This document shows, piece after piece, positions 1 to 12,031 of a stretch of 64,000 nucleotides of DNA (its first letter is position 1; every line of letters begins with the position of its first letter). The notes beneath the pieces are model-generated. The model saw only the letters and a list, made by a program, of their open reading frames with translations. It had not been told where the DNA came from and searched no databases. This stretch comes from Certhia americana (taxonomy: Eukaryota; Chordata; Aves; Passeriformes; Certhiidae), in NCBI GenBank assembly GCA_018697195.1, contig CM031879.1, forward strand, positions 41,815,715 to 41,879,714. The letters are read 5' to 3'. The translations under genes were made by a program, and so were the position numbers.

Positions 1-648
1 GATCTGCCTTCATTTTTGAATCAGTGAACCAGTAACATAATGATCAGTTGTAGTCCAAGCATTTCCCTTCTGGTGGGGAGATATGTGTCTGAAACCATTA
101 TCTGCAATATCACTCCACCCAAAGACTTGAAATTTAAATTGCAGGTCCATTAAAGCTTTCCCCATAATGGCCTTCAATCAGCAAAGACCCAGTCCCCATT
201 TTTCACATTCTGAGGGACCCCCCACTTCAGTCACTTCTGGCAACACTTCCTCTGAAATTAATTCTCATTAATTTCAACAGTCTTTTCATCAGGCTGTATA
301 TAATGAAAATCAGTTTTCTTTCACTATACCAGACAGTTTAGAATGACAGGACTTTTTTTGAAGACATTTTTAAGATTACAGTTTAATTGACTTTTATATG
401 ATTTCCTGTTCCCCAGACAGATTAGTAACACAACTTTTTCATTTAGCAGGGAATTTAAGCATCTTTGAATGCATGAATTGCTAATCTAAGTAGACTTTAG
501 GCATTTTTTACAATGAGATCAAGATTTCATCTGGGGCCTCACATGTGAGGTACTTCAGCTTTCACTGGAGAAAATCAGTATTCAGCATATTCTAGAAACA
601 GGACTGCTTTTGCCAGCCCTGGCAGTAACGGTGTTTCACACATTTTAG
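1..648. other. PLEKHG7 intron, no exon recognised
   Basis: AT-rich intronic sequence upstream of the first exon I can assign. I see no stretch here that I recognise as DH-domain coding sequence, but I cannot exclude a short exon. Confidence 0.5.
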
Positions 649-764
649 GGGATCTGGAAGGTAAAGTCAAGTGGTTGGACAACTTTCAGAAGTTCAGGCA
701 GCTGCAAGAGGTCATAATTTGGCCTCAGGTCTGGGATCGTGACAAAAGATTCTTTGTACCAGAG
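649..764 (+). CDS. PLEKHG7: PLEKHG7 exon (DH domain end)
   Basis: Acceptor cattttag, donor gtaagc. The first two bases complete a codon begun upstream; 38 codons follow ([10 protein letters not shown] to RFFVPE), ending on a codon boundary. The Trp- and Phe-rich stretch matches the end of the DH domain and the linker before the PH domain. Confidence 0.88.
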
Positions 765-3700
765 GTAAGCAGATTTTAAAGGGCTTTTTTTTTTCTAGAG
801 GAGAGTTTCGTTTCCTCTCTGTTTTCATAGTGTTGTCTAGAGTTGGCTGGTTGTCTGTATTCTAGCTTGTGGGAATGGCTCTGCTCTAACAGGAGCAGCT
901 GCAGCCTGGGCACTGCAAGTGCTGTAGCTGAACACACACAGTGCCTTGGATGGCAGCATGGGCTGCTCTCAGTTACCATCAAAGAAAGGGCAATGATACA
1001 GCACAGGAGGACTCTACCATATTTGTTTTTAGGGGACAGAATGAAATTGGATAGATGTAAGTATTACCATCATTCAATAAAATAGAAAATATTTGCCTCT
1101 TTCACTTCTCAAGCTGAGCCAAAGAACTTTCCATTTACACTTAAACTGCATTACAAAAAATTACACTGCATACCTGTGTGCACATTTCTGCCATGGTTAC
1201 CTCGTTACTCAGACAGACTTTTAGCAACACTAGAAGTGCTAAACTATGGTAACATCATCAAGTGGGTCTCATCTCAAGGATTATGTCTGTTCTCATACAG
1301 GGTTGCAAAGACTATTAAACTCAATTTGGAAAAGCAAAACTGAGCTTAACATTTCAAAAGCACAAACTCATTTAAGCAGTAGCACTGCTGAAGAAACACA
1401 GGCATGCTCAGTTATCAGCTGTGTGATGTACTTAGCCTGAGGTATGAACTCACATATGCTCATCTTGTTTAGCTGCTGGTTGCTTCCCAGTTCATCATCC
1501 ATTATGCATGATTCCTCATGCTCTCTCTCTCTCTCAATTTTGGGTCAAGTGTTTGAAGCACAGCTTAAGAGAAAACAGCAGTGAAAACGTTTTGTCTTCA
1601 GTGAACAGACTTCTCCTTCATGAAGGGAGGCTGATGCTAGCAGGTAATGTTCCTGAATCTCCTGGTGTCCAGAGATAGCTTAACACAATTATACATTGTT
1701 ATGGCAGGTCCAGAGTGAACCTCTGCAACAGCATTTGGGCAGGTGCAGGAAAGAAAAAGCAACTGTATAGTTTATCAGAGAGAGATTGAGATACAGCCAA
1801 GCTGCCAATAGGATGAGTAGTCTGTATGATTGTTTATTGTCCTTTTTCCTGGCAAGCAAGTAGTTGTTTCATCAGAATGAGGTAGCTGATAAATTTAGTA
1901 GCCAAAATGACTGACACAACTAAGTGTGATTTAGTGCATTTGAGAATGCACACTAGAGGATGAGTAGTTGTGAATTATACTGGAAACAAGGCTGCTTTCT
2001 TAAAAGCACTCTGCAAGGTGCAGTGATTCATAGATGTGCCTCATCTTAGTAGAAGCAATTCCTTAAAAAAAATCACACCATAAAACTGATTTTTTTGTTT
2101 TCCTTCTCAGAAAGCACAAGACTCCTTGATGTCTACCTATTTTTATTTGATGATTTCCTTCTAATTACCAAAATTAAACGTAACAAAAAGGTAATAATGT
2201 CTAGAGATATACATGGTAGCAGTTGTTATATTTTTTAGCTTTTGGATGGATTTTGAATGTACTTTAGAAGATCGATCTAATGATAAAAATACAAGATGAC
2301 TAATCAGTATGAAGAATAGCTGATACTTCCTTATGTGACTAACAAACCATAACACTGATCCAAATGCCTGCTTCTAGGCTCAGTATGGTACAAGAATACT
2401 ATTACAGGAAGAATTTACATTAAAAGACCTTAATATCCTCCTGACGTTGTTCTGATGTGCTGGATCCTAAAGCTCAGAAAAGTTACAGGAATGTAAGACT
2501 TTTTCTAATGATCCCTGCAACATGAGAATGTTTTATCACAGAGGTATCAGAACTGTTGGAAAGAACAAAAAAAAAATTAAAAGGAAAAAAACCAGGGAAA
2601 ATTATTGAAAATTTGCTACCCTTCTTATTGTCTTCTCTTTGCCTTCATTTCCCCAAGTTTAAAATTGAGCTATAATGACTCCTTTTAAGAAAATGTTTCT
2701 TGATGAATGATTTATAGAGTTCTCTAGATGACAAAGATGTCTATTTAGACACCAACAGAAGAACTGGATGACCTGAAATTCCTAAAGCTTCAGTGTAGGA
2801 GTGCATTTAGCTAATTAAGTTTATGAAACTGATGTAAACTGAGTCAAAATGAACCTGTGATAAATCTCCTAAGTTGTTTTTTTTAAATTTTTTTTAAGAA
2901 GCAGATGTTCTGCTTTAGAGAGAAAGGAAATAGAGAAAGAATGCAGTGAGAGGTTTTAGACTAGTAGCACCATCCCTTAGCAATGGAGTTGGTGAAGGAA
3001 GCAGAAAGTCAAGGGACCTGGTACTCTTAGGCAAACGTTGCCCCACGTACATGTGTTGGTGAACCTTCTGTGAAAGGCTGTGGCTCATCTGGAACTCCAG
3101 GAATTCTGTCTTGTGCATAAACATGAGGGGAGATGAGGAAACTTACTCCCAAGAAATGGAGAGAAAACCCTGCTATTAGAGTAAGGAAAGGGGGGAAATA
3201 CTTTTGGAATGCCTATGACTGTCTTCTGCTTGTGGACTCATATTGTGCTTCTTTTGTAGCTTTTTAATGCAAAGTGTGACCTTGCAGAAGAGCTACAGGT
3301 ACCAGTCAGTTTTTCTAAGATTCCTCAGGCAAATAAGCTGTCTGTGTATAAGCGAAAGCACATCATTTAGAGTTGTTTAGTGCCTATACTTCATGAGCAG
3401 ATGGCTCATGAACCTGCTAACCAACTTCATTTTCTATATCCAGAAATATGGAGGCTCAGACACCAGCTTAATCCCTCTCTGTCCTTCCCTCACTCCTGAG
3501 CTGCAGACCTTCATAAGAGAGGGGGGATTTTGCACAGTCCTGGACCAGCCCATCCCACTAGACAGACTCATACTGAAAAATGTTGAACCCATCCAAATTA
3601 CAGGTATGTGCCTGCATGCACTTGAATATCTTCATAAACACCATGTCAATGAACTGTGTGTGTGGTAGCATAAGGAGGACAAGCTGCTGTTTGCCCACAA

Positions 3701-6700
3701 ACCACCCCCAGATGCCTGGAGTGCAAACACTGGTGCCTCAGCACTGCCTGGCTTCACAGCTCTGCTCCTGCTGGGAGGCATGAGCTGCTGCCTCATACTT
3801 CACAGCCCGCAGCCCCCTGCTGCCAGCACTGACTCACACATCTGTGACTCACATATCCACTCACCCTAAAGGATGTATCAAGACTCCAACCACTTCTTTC
3901 TCACAAGCCAAGTACCCCCTAACTGTCCTAAAATGCTCTATCAAACCCCGGGCATCTTTCCCAAGAACATTTTCAGTTCCATACTAGTTACACAGCATTT
4001 TTTCAGCTGTACCACTGCATTGTTCTCCTGGGTGTCCTCCCACACACACAGCAGCCATTCTCAGGGAGGCTCCCCTCAGGAGAGGAGATGTACCTCTTGC
4101 AACTGCTCCTACTCACATCTCCACCAGCTCTTGAGAGGGTGGAAATCACCCACCATACATCAATGCTTCCTTGCTCTCAGACATCCAAAAGCATCACTGG
4201 GGAATATATCTCCTATCCCTGCTGCTGTGCAGTTGGGTGTGAAGGAGGGCTGAATGCCACAGAGAGTGACCAGCCTTACCCTGCCAAAACAAGGTTCCTG
4301 AAGTCACCAAATCAGATTTTGGGTCAGGGAGCAGGCTTGAAACAACAGTCCTCCCCTTGGTCTGAACCACTGATGCAGCAGGCTCACACACACCTCACCT
4401 CAGTGGTGAATGGTGTCACATCCAGCTGGTGGCCTGTCACTAGTGAAGTTTCCTGGGGTTCAGCATTGGTGCTGGTCCTGTTTAACACCTTTATAAAAGA
4501 CCTGGATGAGGAGAGAGAGAGAGAATCCTTAGTCAGTTCATAGATGGCATTAATTCGGGTGGGAGTGTTGAATCCCCGAGAGGTAGGAAGGCTCTGCAGA
4601 GGGATCTAGACAGGTTGCATCGATGGGCTGAGGCCAGCTGCATGAGATTCAGTAAGGTGAAGTGCTGTGTGCTGCACTACAATCACAACACCACCATGCA
4701 GCATTATGAGCTTAGGGAAGAGCAGCTGGAAAGTAGCACAGAAGACAAGGACCTGGGGGTGCTGATTGACAGCCAGGTGAACATGAGCCAGTGTGTGCCC
4801 AGGTGGCCAAGCAACCAAATGGCATCCTGGCCTGTATGAGCAATATAGCAGGACTAGGAAAGGGATCTGTACCTCACACTGGTGAGGCCACACCTCAAAT
4901 TCTGTGTCCAGTTCTGGGCCACTCACTACAAAAAAGACATTGAGAATCCAGACTGTGATCAGAGAAGAGCAGTGAGGCTAGGGAAGAGTCTCAAGAGTAA
5001 GTCCTAAAAGGAGTGGCTGAGGAATCTGGGGGTGTTCTGCCTGGGGAAAAGGGATGACATCATCACTCCCTACAACCACCCGAAAACAGGCTGTAGCCAA
5101 GTGGGGGGAGGCACTACTCCCTGGCAACCAGTGATGGGACAAGGACATGGCCTTAACTGCATCACGAGAGGTTCAGGTTGGACACAAGAATTTTTTCACA
5201 GAAAGGGTGGTTAAGGATTGAAACAGGCTGCCCAGGGAGGTGGTGGAGTCAGCCCCCTTGGAAATGTTCAAGAAATGACTGAAGGTCATTTCATGGAGTC
5301 TACTTGCTTAGTGCTGTGGTTGGTCTAGCTGACATGATGGTTTTCAGTCAAAGGTTGGACTCAATGATTTTGGAGGTCTTTTCCAGCCTTAATGATTCAT
5401 TGATTCAGTCTAACACTGCCAAGATCACAGGAGCCTCCTATATCAAAGAGAATGAAAAGAAATACAAATCTCTGTGCTCCAGGGTCATCCTAATCCTAAA
5501 GACTGAGTGAAAAGCTTAGGGAGCTACAGTGCTCTGTGAGAAAGCAATAGATATGGAAAATAAAACTAGAGTCTGTAAAATCTATGATAACTTTGAAATA
5601 TATTCACCCAGACTATTTAGCATTCAGCATCAATGCTGAGAGGATATAAAGGTAGGCAATAAAAAGGAAATTACTGAAGATGAGATAAGGGGATGAACAC
5701 AAAGAATAATAATCTTTTTTTTTTTAAACATGTTTCAGGCACTGTCTGCCTGCCTAATAAGTCCCCCTACCAAACCAGCAGAAATGGAGCAAATGTATCA
5801 GCCACCTCCCGTCTGCAGTGTGGAGGGAGGGCATCCCCACATCTCACATAAGCCCAGGCTGAATGCAAGACCAACAGCTCCTGGGTGCTGGAGAAGGCAG
5901 TGTAGCCACCCTCCAGTTTGCACCTAATAGATTGACCATAAAAACCACAATGAAGATGGAAATAATATTTTTGGTTGTCTTTTCTTTTTCTTTTTCCAAG
6001 CCAACATTTCCCATAGAGATTCCTAACCAGGGTCCTTCTACCTCTGTGATCCAGCTACAATTATCAGAATAGAAAAAGCTGCCTTCTGTACTCCAACCTA
6101 GGCTCTGTCCATTGGTTATGACCCTTCCCTGCACCCTCGGCCTCATTGCTTGACTTCTCTCCCATATAGTCTTACCAGCTTTATTACAGCTGTAGCCATG
6201 GCAGTCTCTGTTACTCACTTGTAGTCTTGTAACACCTTGGAAGCCCCATCCTTATACAGGACTCCTTGGGGTGAGGTACAATAGGAACAGTGAGAAAAAT
6301 TACTTTAGGGAGATTGCAGTTCAGATTCCCACCATTCTGCATAAAACAACAAGCAAACATTCCAACATCAACAGAAAATATTCCTTTGCAGGAGAATAAA
6401 AAATATTTAATATTGCCTGGAATGTGTGACCTTGGGGAATGTTGCCAATATATCTGCAATCTCAAAGAGACTTTTATTACTGGTGGCGCTAAAAGATTAG
6501 TTAGCACGTTCTCAGAAAGGTCATGTGATCCATCACATTAATCAAAAATGAAATCCTGATTTTTGATCTAGCAAGTACTTTTGCATCTGTTAGTTTGCTG
6601 AGGGTTGACATCACTTTGAAAATAAACAAAGCTCAAAGTAAATGTTACGAAAAAATATATGTTGCAATATCCTAGAAATACCCTTTTGGCAGCAGTCTAA

Positions 6701-8968
6701 TAATTGCATACGATAATTCTTTACCAGAGCCTTCTAGGTGTGTTTGTAACACCAGGCAGGTACCCTAAAAACAGAACTTTCTGCAAACACCATGATCTTT
6801 TACAAGAGATGTAACTTTACACATAAACATAATAGTAGGAACCCAGCTCTGAAGGTTGTAAGCAGCAACATACATTCTAATTATAGAAAATCACTAGGTG
6901 ACTTAAGCCCCCCTTTATTCCAGATATGTGACACTGGTGTCACTTTGTCCCCTTGCAGAGAAACACACTACATGATGCTCACAGTCATCTTCAGGAACAA
7001 AAGTTTGGCAGGAAACAGAGGAAACACGCCTGGCTGCCAGCAGCCAACCAGGGGGTCCCCAAGAGCATCAGTCCCGGCACATGCCCAGGGAAAACCCAAA
7101 GCCAGCACGAGCCTAAATGCAGACACTTGCCCATGTGCCAGCCACCACATGGACTTATTTAAATAAAATAAAAATATATAATTTCTTTGGTCATAATCAA
7201 TGTGATATAAAATTAGAGTGACAGTAGTATGAGGTGCATTTAAATTACATTACATTTTTCCACAGTCTTCAGCCTGAGAAATGCTTTTCTAATTCAGCAT
7301 GAGAACAGGTATCGGCAGTGCATAGCAGTCTTCTTGCTACAAGCTCAGACAGAGACTGCCAAGGTAGGTAACACATCTTTTTTTTTTTTTTCTTCTCCAA
7401 TTGCACAACTATGCTTTCCCTAAAGGAGGATGGCAGCCTAAAACTGGTCATGCTGTAATAAGAATCTCTTACAGTTGTGACATTTGACCAAAACTAAAAC
7501 AAAACAAAATAACACCCCAGTGCTCTGGCTCACATATTTGTTACAGAATTTTTGCTGCTGAACATGTTCCAATTTTCTATCAGGGTTGATAGCAGGTCAT
7601 ATTCTTGTTGAAAAACATTATCAATTCTGATTGCTAAAACAAAAAGATCTATTTCTTGTGTCACAGAAGATGGCCAGCCCCTCCAGAGAAGTCAACACCA
7701 AAACAAGCCCCCCTACACCCAACTCACATCAGAAAACTGTCTCATGCTCATCTATTCACAACATACATTTTGCAATTTCAGACTGAACAGATGGTATGAT
7801 TAATTCCACTGTTACAGAAATTTACCGCTCATTTTCACACCATGTCACATTTCTAGTAACAGCACTGTGTATAACATCTGAAAGCACGGCATTTTGCAGC
7901 ATTTTGCTTTCTCATGTAAGTTGAATTTCCCTCTCTAATACCTAATGCACAGAAATTTGACCACCACTAATACTAATTCTTACAAGTAAACAGTGACAGA
8001 TTTTTTCTGAGAGAAGCACTGAATGAATTCTTCTCATTTTCAAGTCTCTGACTGGTACTTGGAATAGCTACTCACTCCAGAAGTCATTACTTTCTCCTGT
8101 TAGTGAAATATGACCTTCACTCTCCAAAGCTGCCTTCATACCAGGGCTACCGTCTTTTCAATGTCATAGAATCATGGAGTAATTTGTTGTAAGAGCCCTT
8201 TAAAGGGTTTAGTCCAAAGGGTAAATCCCTTTAGGATTAGGCCAATGTCTAATCATAGCAATTCAGAGACAACCCAACTTCTGTGACCAAACTATCTGGA
8301 CTAGCAGAGAGAAGGAAGTTACGGATTTGAAATTAGCTCTCCATCACCCCCTGTCCTCATACCTGGATGACAGCAAACATAGACCTTACTGCTGTCAGCG
8401 TGATAACAGAAACTGAAATTCAGTTGGCAGCACATGGCAGATCTTGGAGGGGGACAGAACTTGTGCTGCTGATAGGACTGGAGCGGTCTTAATCAGAAAA
8501 ATGAGGAATCCAAACTTCAGGGACAGCATTAAGATAATGAATAAACATTACACAGAAAAGGGTGAAATATCCTGCAACAAACTTCACCATTACAAGCAGA
8601 GCATTAAAATCCTACCTTCCAACCAAAAATGGAAATATTCACTGGAAATCCCTGGCCCCAGACACAGATTCCAGCAGTGTGTAGTGGCCTGAACAACTGG
8701 GACAATCCCAGTTGTGGGATAATTCATGTTTCCTTCAGCAATTATGAGCACAAGCCTGAAGAGAGGCTAAATTAAACTAAAGGCTCTGGATGTTTATGCA
8801 TCTAACTTACTGGAAACTTTTTTGGTTGTCTTGGTTTACAAATATTTTTTCTTGTTACAGAAAGCATGGATGTCACAGATAGAAACAGCAATCTCCAATT
8901 ACACCACACAACGTGAAACCAAGAAAAGCACTGTTTTCTGCTTCCCTGTTGAATCCTCTGAAATTTAA
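649..8968 (+). CDS. PLEKHG7: PLEKHG7, 3' part of gene (six last coding exons, joined 649-764, 1550-1643, 2111-2190, 3444-3603, 7266-7363, 8861-8968)
   Basis: Pleckstrin homology and RhoGEF domain-containing G7, a Dbl-family exchange factor expected to load GTP on Rho-family GTPases at membranes. The six exons join in frame (656 nt, 217 codons) with GT-AG borders. The protein starts inside the gene with [12 protein letters not shown], the end of the DH domain and the DH-PH linker. A PH domain follows: LLLHEGRL and [16 protein letters not shown] as the first beta strands, CPSLTPEL and [11 protein letters not shown] in the middle, [15 protein letters not shown] as later strands, and [12 protein letters not shown] as the C-terminal helix with its conserved Trp. 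It ends VESSEI-stop, as I remember the human C-terminus. The 5' exons, with most of the DH domain, lie left of the window. The gene converges on EEA1, as in mammals. The identification rests on remembered family sequence; exon borders are read directly. Confidence 0.9.
1521..1535 (+). repeat. (CT)n microsatellite
   Basis: A pure CT run 14 bases before the splice acceptor at 1549, doubling as the pyrimidine tract for the PLEKHG7 exon at 1550. Confidence 0.85.
1550..1643 (+). CDS. PLEKHG7: PLEKHG7 exon (DH-PH linker, first PH strand)
   Basis: Encodes CLKHSLREN to [11 protein letters not shown]: 31 codons plus one base that joins the next exon to make Glu. The acceptor is preceded by a (CT)n tract at 1521-1535 serving as the polypyrimidine tract; the donor is gtaatg. 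Without this exon the flanking exons are out of frame, which confirms it. Confidence 0.87.
2111..2190 (+). CDS. PLEKHG7: PLEKHG7 exon (PH domain core)
   Basis: Acceptor ttctcag, donor gtaata. Two bases complete the Glu codon, then 26 codons from [12 protein letters not shown] to KIKRNKK. The hydrophobic pattern [16 protein letters not shown] is the second and third beta strands of a PH domain. Confidence 0.9.
3444..3603 (+). CDS. PLEKHG7: PLEKHG7 exon (PH domain middle)
   Basis: Acceptor tatccag, donor gtatgt. Encodes [14 protein letters not shown] to VEPIQIT, 53 codons plus one base. It contains [14 protein letters not shown] and [13 protein letters not shown], characteristic of PLEKHG7. 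Confidence 0.9.
4400..5405 (+). mobile_element. CR1 LINE, 3' end fragment (5'-truncated, decayed)
   Basis: A chicken-repeat-1 non-LTR retrotransposon in sense orientation. Broken frames give the end of the reverse transcriptase ([14 protein letters not shown] near 4465-4510; [24 protein letters not shown] and NMSQ at 4615-4790). The 3' region carries the CR1 hallmarks: ggctgcccagggaggtggtgg near 5228, a segment ending ggttggactcaatgatttt near 5353-5371, and imperfect copies of the short terminal repeat (gattcattgattca) at about 5391-5405. The open frames have stops and frameshifts, so it is dead. 5' truncation is usual for CR1 insertions. The left edge is approximate. Confidence 0.87.
4509..4524 (+). 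repeat. (GA)n microsatellite within the CR1 copy
   Basis: A short GA run inside the decayed reverse-transcriptase region, following the DLDE codons. Confidence 0.7.
7266..7363 (+). CDS. PLEKHG7: PLEKHG7 exon (late PH strands)
   Basis: Acceptor tccacag, donor gtaggt. Two bases complete Val, then 32 codons ([14 protein letters not shown] to AQTETAK), ending on a codon boundary. The stretch [15 protein letters not shown] matches the PH strands leading to the final helix. Confidence 0.9.
7364..8860 (+). other. PLEKHG7 last intron
   Basis: Begins with a long T-run (about 7378-7391). It holds a short degraded CR1-like piece at about 8163-8222. Nothing else is recognised. Confidence 0.6.
8163..8222 (-). 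mobile_element. Degraded CR1-like 3' end fragment
   Basis: The sequence catagaatcatggagtaa, followed by a diverged 'ccctttaaagggtttagtcc', resembles the reverse complement of the CR1 3' end. Only about 60 bases are similar, so the call is tentative. Confidence 0.4.
8861..8968 (+). CDS. PLEKHG7: PLEKHG7 last coding exon with stop codon
   Basis: Acceptor cttgttacag. There are 35 codons and a TAA at 8966-8968. [14 protein letters not shown] is the C-terminal PH helix with its conserved Trp, and the protein ends PVESSEI. No later exon is needed. Confidence 0.9.
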   Translation, partial: KAWMSQIETAISNYTTQRETKKSTVFCFPVESSEI

Positions 8969-9140
8969 TAATGTCAGCATTGCACTGACAGAGCCAGAGG
9001 AACACTATTGTGGTGATAATACAGTTCTTTCTTTCAGAATGCCTTAGGTCTCTGAAGTAAATAGATTTCTGACTTGACAAAAGTATGGCGCTTAGACCAC
9101 CCCATGTAGGAATAAACTGGAGGAGGGGAACGAGCTGTGC

Positions 9141-9146
9141 AATAAA
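9141..9146 (+). promoter_or_regulatory. Candidate PLEKHG7 polyadenylation signal
   Basis: A canonical AATAAA 172 bases after the PLEKHG7 stop codon. A second AATAAA lies at 9328-9333. Which is used, if either, cannot be told without transcript data. Confidence 0.4.
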
Positions 9147-9430
9147 TGTATCACTCTTAGATGCTCCTTTGCTTCACCTAGGGAAGGCTCTTGCCACCTA
9201 GGGAAGCTTTAATAGAGCTTGTCACTTCCTAGAAAGCATGACAGGAAAAAAACCCCCTTGTGCTGGTAAAGGACAACTCATTCACCAGAGAAGTTTAGAA
9301 GGTTTATTGCATTATTCAAACTATATTAATAAATTTCATTAAATTGGAATTGTGTAGCCACAGCGTCTGATATTTATGTGTCTCTACCCACTAACCTACA
9401 ATATCACAAGATGATTTTTGCATTAATACT

Positions 9431-9462
9431 GAGTGTGTGTATATATGTATACATATGTGTGC
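9431..9462. repeat. Alternating purine-pyrimidine tract (TG/TA)
   Basis: Short TG and TA alternation around the palindrome atatgtatacatat. A low-complexity microsatellite. Confidence 0.6.
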
Positions 9463-11997
9463 ACTTACCTGGTCCAGTGCTCTCCAGATACAGCCTGGCC
9501 ACTGCAACACACAAATTCCAACTCTTCCCCTGTGTCCATCATGGGGAAGTTTTTGTCACAGCTTCCTGGCAAAGGAACAGGCATCGGGCTCCATGCCAAG
9601 TGGTGAATGTGTGAAGCAGGAGGGCAGAACAGTGCAGAGAGATCTGCACCAAGACATCACACAAGCTGCCACAACTTGGCTGACATAGCTGTGCTCCATC
9701 TCCCTGATCCCATGCTCAGCTGCACACTGCATCACACCAAGGGCTCACCAGAACCTCACAGCATCCTGAAACCAGTGCTGACAGGACAAAGATATTTCAA
9801 GCCCAGAGGAGTCACACCTGACAGACTAAGGTCTGTGATTTGTGTGCTGCCAGAAGGGAGAGGGTATTTCACTTCATATACTTTTTACCAAAACAACCTT
9901 TAGCCAGGTCTATCACTTTACCAGACAAGTAGTCATTTCTGCAGACCAGCATGTCTCCAAGGAGGACAGCCCTGAGGAAGGAAGTATTTACCCACAGGCT
10001 TGTCTTCACAGAGACATAGGCTCAACAGGTGCTTAATAGCTCTTCTGTGGTGTCAGGAGCGATACCTCAAGAAGCAGTTGAGGCAGAAATTGACTCCCCA
10101 GTTCAAACTGCCTTTCAGGGGAGATCTCTCCTCTCCATCTTTCTCCGTATCTACACAGAGCCACTGCTTCAAAAACTAAACATGGTTTAGTTGGTTGTGC
10201 CTCCGTAATTCAATAGTGGTTTTGTCGCAGGACTGATCTCCCACATGAACCATCTGGCTTCTCTCTGCAACACAGTTCCACCCTGAAAGAGCTTTCCATT
10301 TCATAAGTGAGACCTTTATTGGTCTAAAAAATAAAACAAGTGCTACTTTTGAGTTTTCCAGTTATGTCAATTGTCCAGCTGCATCAAACATGATGTCAGA
10401 ACACAGCCAGTGATAGAAGGACTTTCATCGAATGGGAGATACTCAGCAGCCTTGCACAGCTAATGGAAATGGAAAGACTACTCTGAATTTAACCTGTGAA
10501 AAAAACAGGTTTGAAAAACAGTCATTATTACTGTGTCCTCAGGAATGAGAAAGCCTTTGTTGCAGCTCCCTGCCACTCTAAGAAACTAGAACATTTATCT
10601 TGTTCTTACATGTGTGGCTTCCCTACAGTTCAGTTGTAAAACTATATATCCACAATTTCAAAGTAGCTGTGCTGTCTGAAACAGGGCAAGATAGTTTTGA
10701 ATGACATAACCTGGTCTATTAGAAAGGTCTAATTTTTTTATTATTATTAATAATCATTCCTTTAACAGATTAGAAAACAAAAGTGACATTTCAGCAACAA
10801 TTCATCGTGGTTTATACAGAACCCGTTGATGGATGGTGTCACCTTCCCATTCAAATCCACAGCCACCTTCCAGATCACAGAGTTTAAGGATTACAGTGGA
10901 CACCAGACTAAATTCTTTCACAATGTAAGGCACAACTACATGATCACAAGTAGTAAACACAAACACTAAAAATAGAACTTAGGAGAATAAAGCTTCAATT
11001 AAAAAGAAACAAAACCAAAACAAACTCATGCAAAAAATCTATCTACATCTACCAAGATGGTATGATCCAGTTTAGAAGTACAGTACTCTGTAAGTTAAAA
11101 CTGCAACGTAAGTCTTTTATAATACATTACTTCTAAATACCAAGTAAAAACTTATATTTTTCCATTTATATTTTATACAGTATGAACAATATTCACATCT
11201 GCAATAATAAACTGATCATTGAAAGTCAGAAAAGAGGCAAATGAAACCTTGTAATTTGTGGCACGCATCCATTACAGAACACCATTCATCCTGTTCACGT
11301 CTCGAGCACTGAAGAAAAAAAAACCATGACCAAATGAATACATTTGGTGACTGAGGCTATCTGTATCCAAATGACAAAGCTCCATATAAAATTTGTTTTA
11401 TCCAACAGACCATAATTATGAAAGCTTGTGGTTATAATTTATTTCCTGTCCAGCAGCTACAGTCTGCAAGGATGAAACTACAGAAGTTAAAAGAATTTAA
11501 GAGAATTTACAATAATTTGAAACTGTTAGATATTTTCAAATACACATTTAAAAAAAAAGACAACTCTTTTCCTTTTTGGTGATAAACTTTTGCAATTTTG
11601 GCATTCACTATAACTTCTACATAACAAGACAGTGAGAAAACCTTATTAAACTTACCTAATATTTGAATTTCACACTGAGAGGTAGCTTAAATTAAATCTT
11701 ATGTAATGGCATCAAATGGGGGGGTGGGGGCTGTGACTATTTTTTGTGACTTTTTTCCTTTTCTTACAAAAGTGACTATTTCTATACAAGCAGCATTTTG
11801 GACATATTACCATAAAAATTCTGGTATTTGCTAACCCAGTGAGACATTCTTTCAAACATCCCTTTTGTGCCAGGAATCAAGCTCCAGTGTGATACAATGG
11901 AGGACTTTGCCATAAAGCCAACAGCAGAAGCCTGGACCTGCCAGCACTGACCTGCTGACATATAACAATGAACATCCTTTTCCAGCCCTCTTTTCCC

Positions 11998-12031
11998 AAA
12001 AAAAAAAAAAAAAAAAACAAAAAAAACAAAG
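11998..12031 (+). repeat. Poly(A) tract
   Basis: Twenty consecutive A's followed by interrupted A-runs. It could be the remnant tail of a retroposon in plus orientation or simple slippage. I see no retroposon body to its left and no target-site duplication. Confidence 0.75.

Larger units (their letters stand above)
3604..7265 (+). other. PLEKHG7 intron containing a CR1 LINE
   Basis: Intron of 3.7 kb between the middle and late PH exons. A CR1 LINE fragment occupies about 4400-5405. The rest is unannotated AT-rich sequence. Open frames within it (for example 3873-4253) show no codon pattern or similarity that I recognise. Confidence 0.7.

Noticed and set aside
4088..4543. A 151-codon plus-strand open frame
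   Set aside because: The end is decayed CR1 reverse-transcriptase sequence and the beginning is unrelated intron. It is not a host gene.
11998..12031. Poly(A) run as a retroposon tail
   Set aside because: I could find neither a retroposon body on its left nor flanking target-site duplications, so it is recorded only as a simple repeat.
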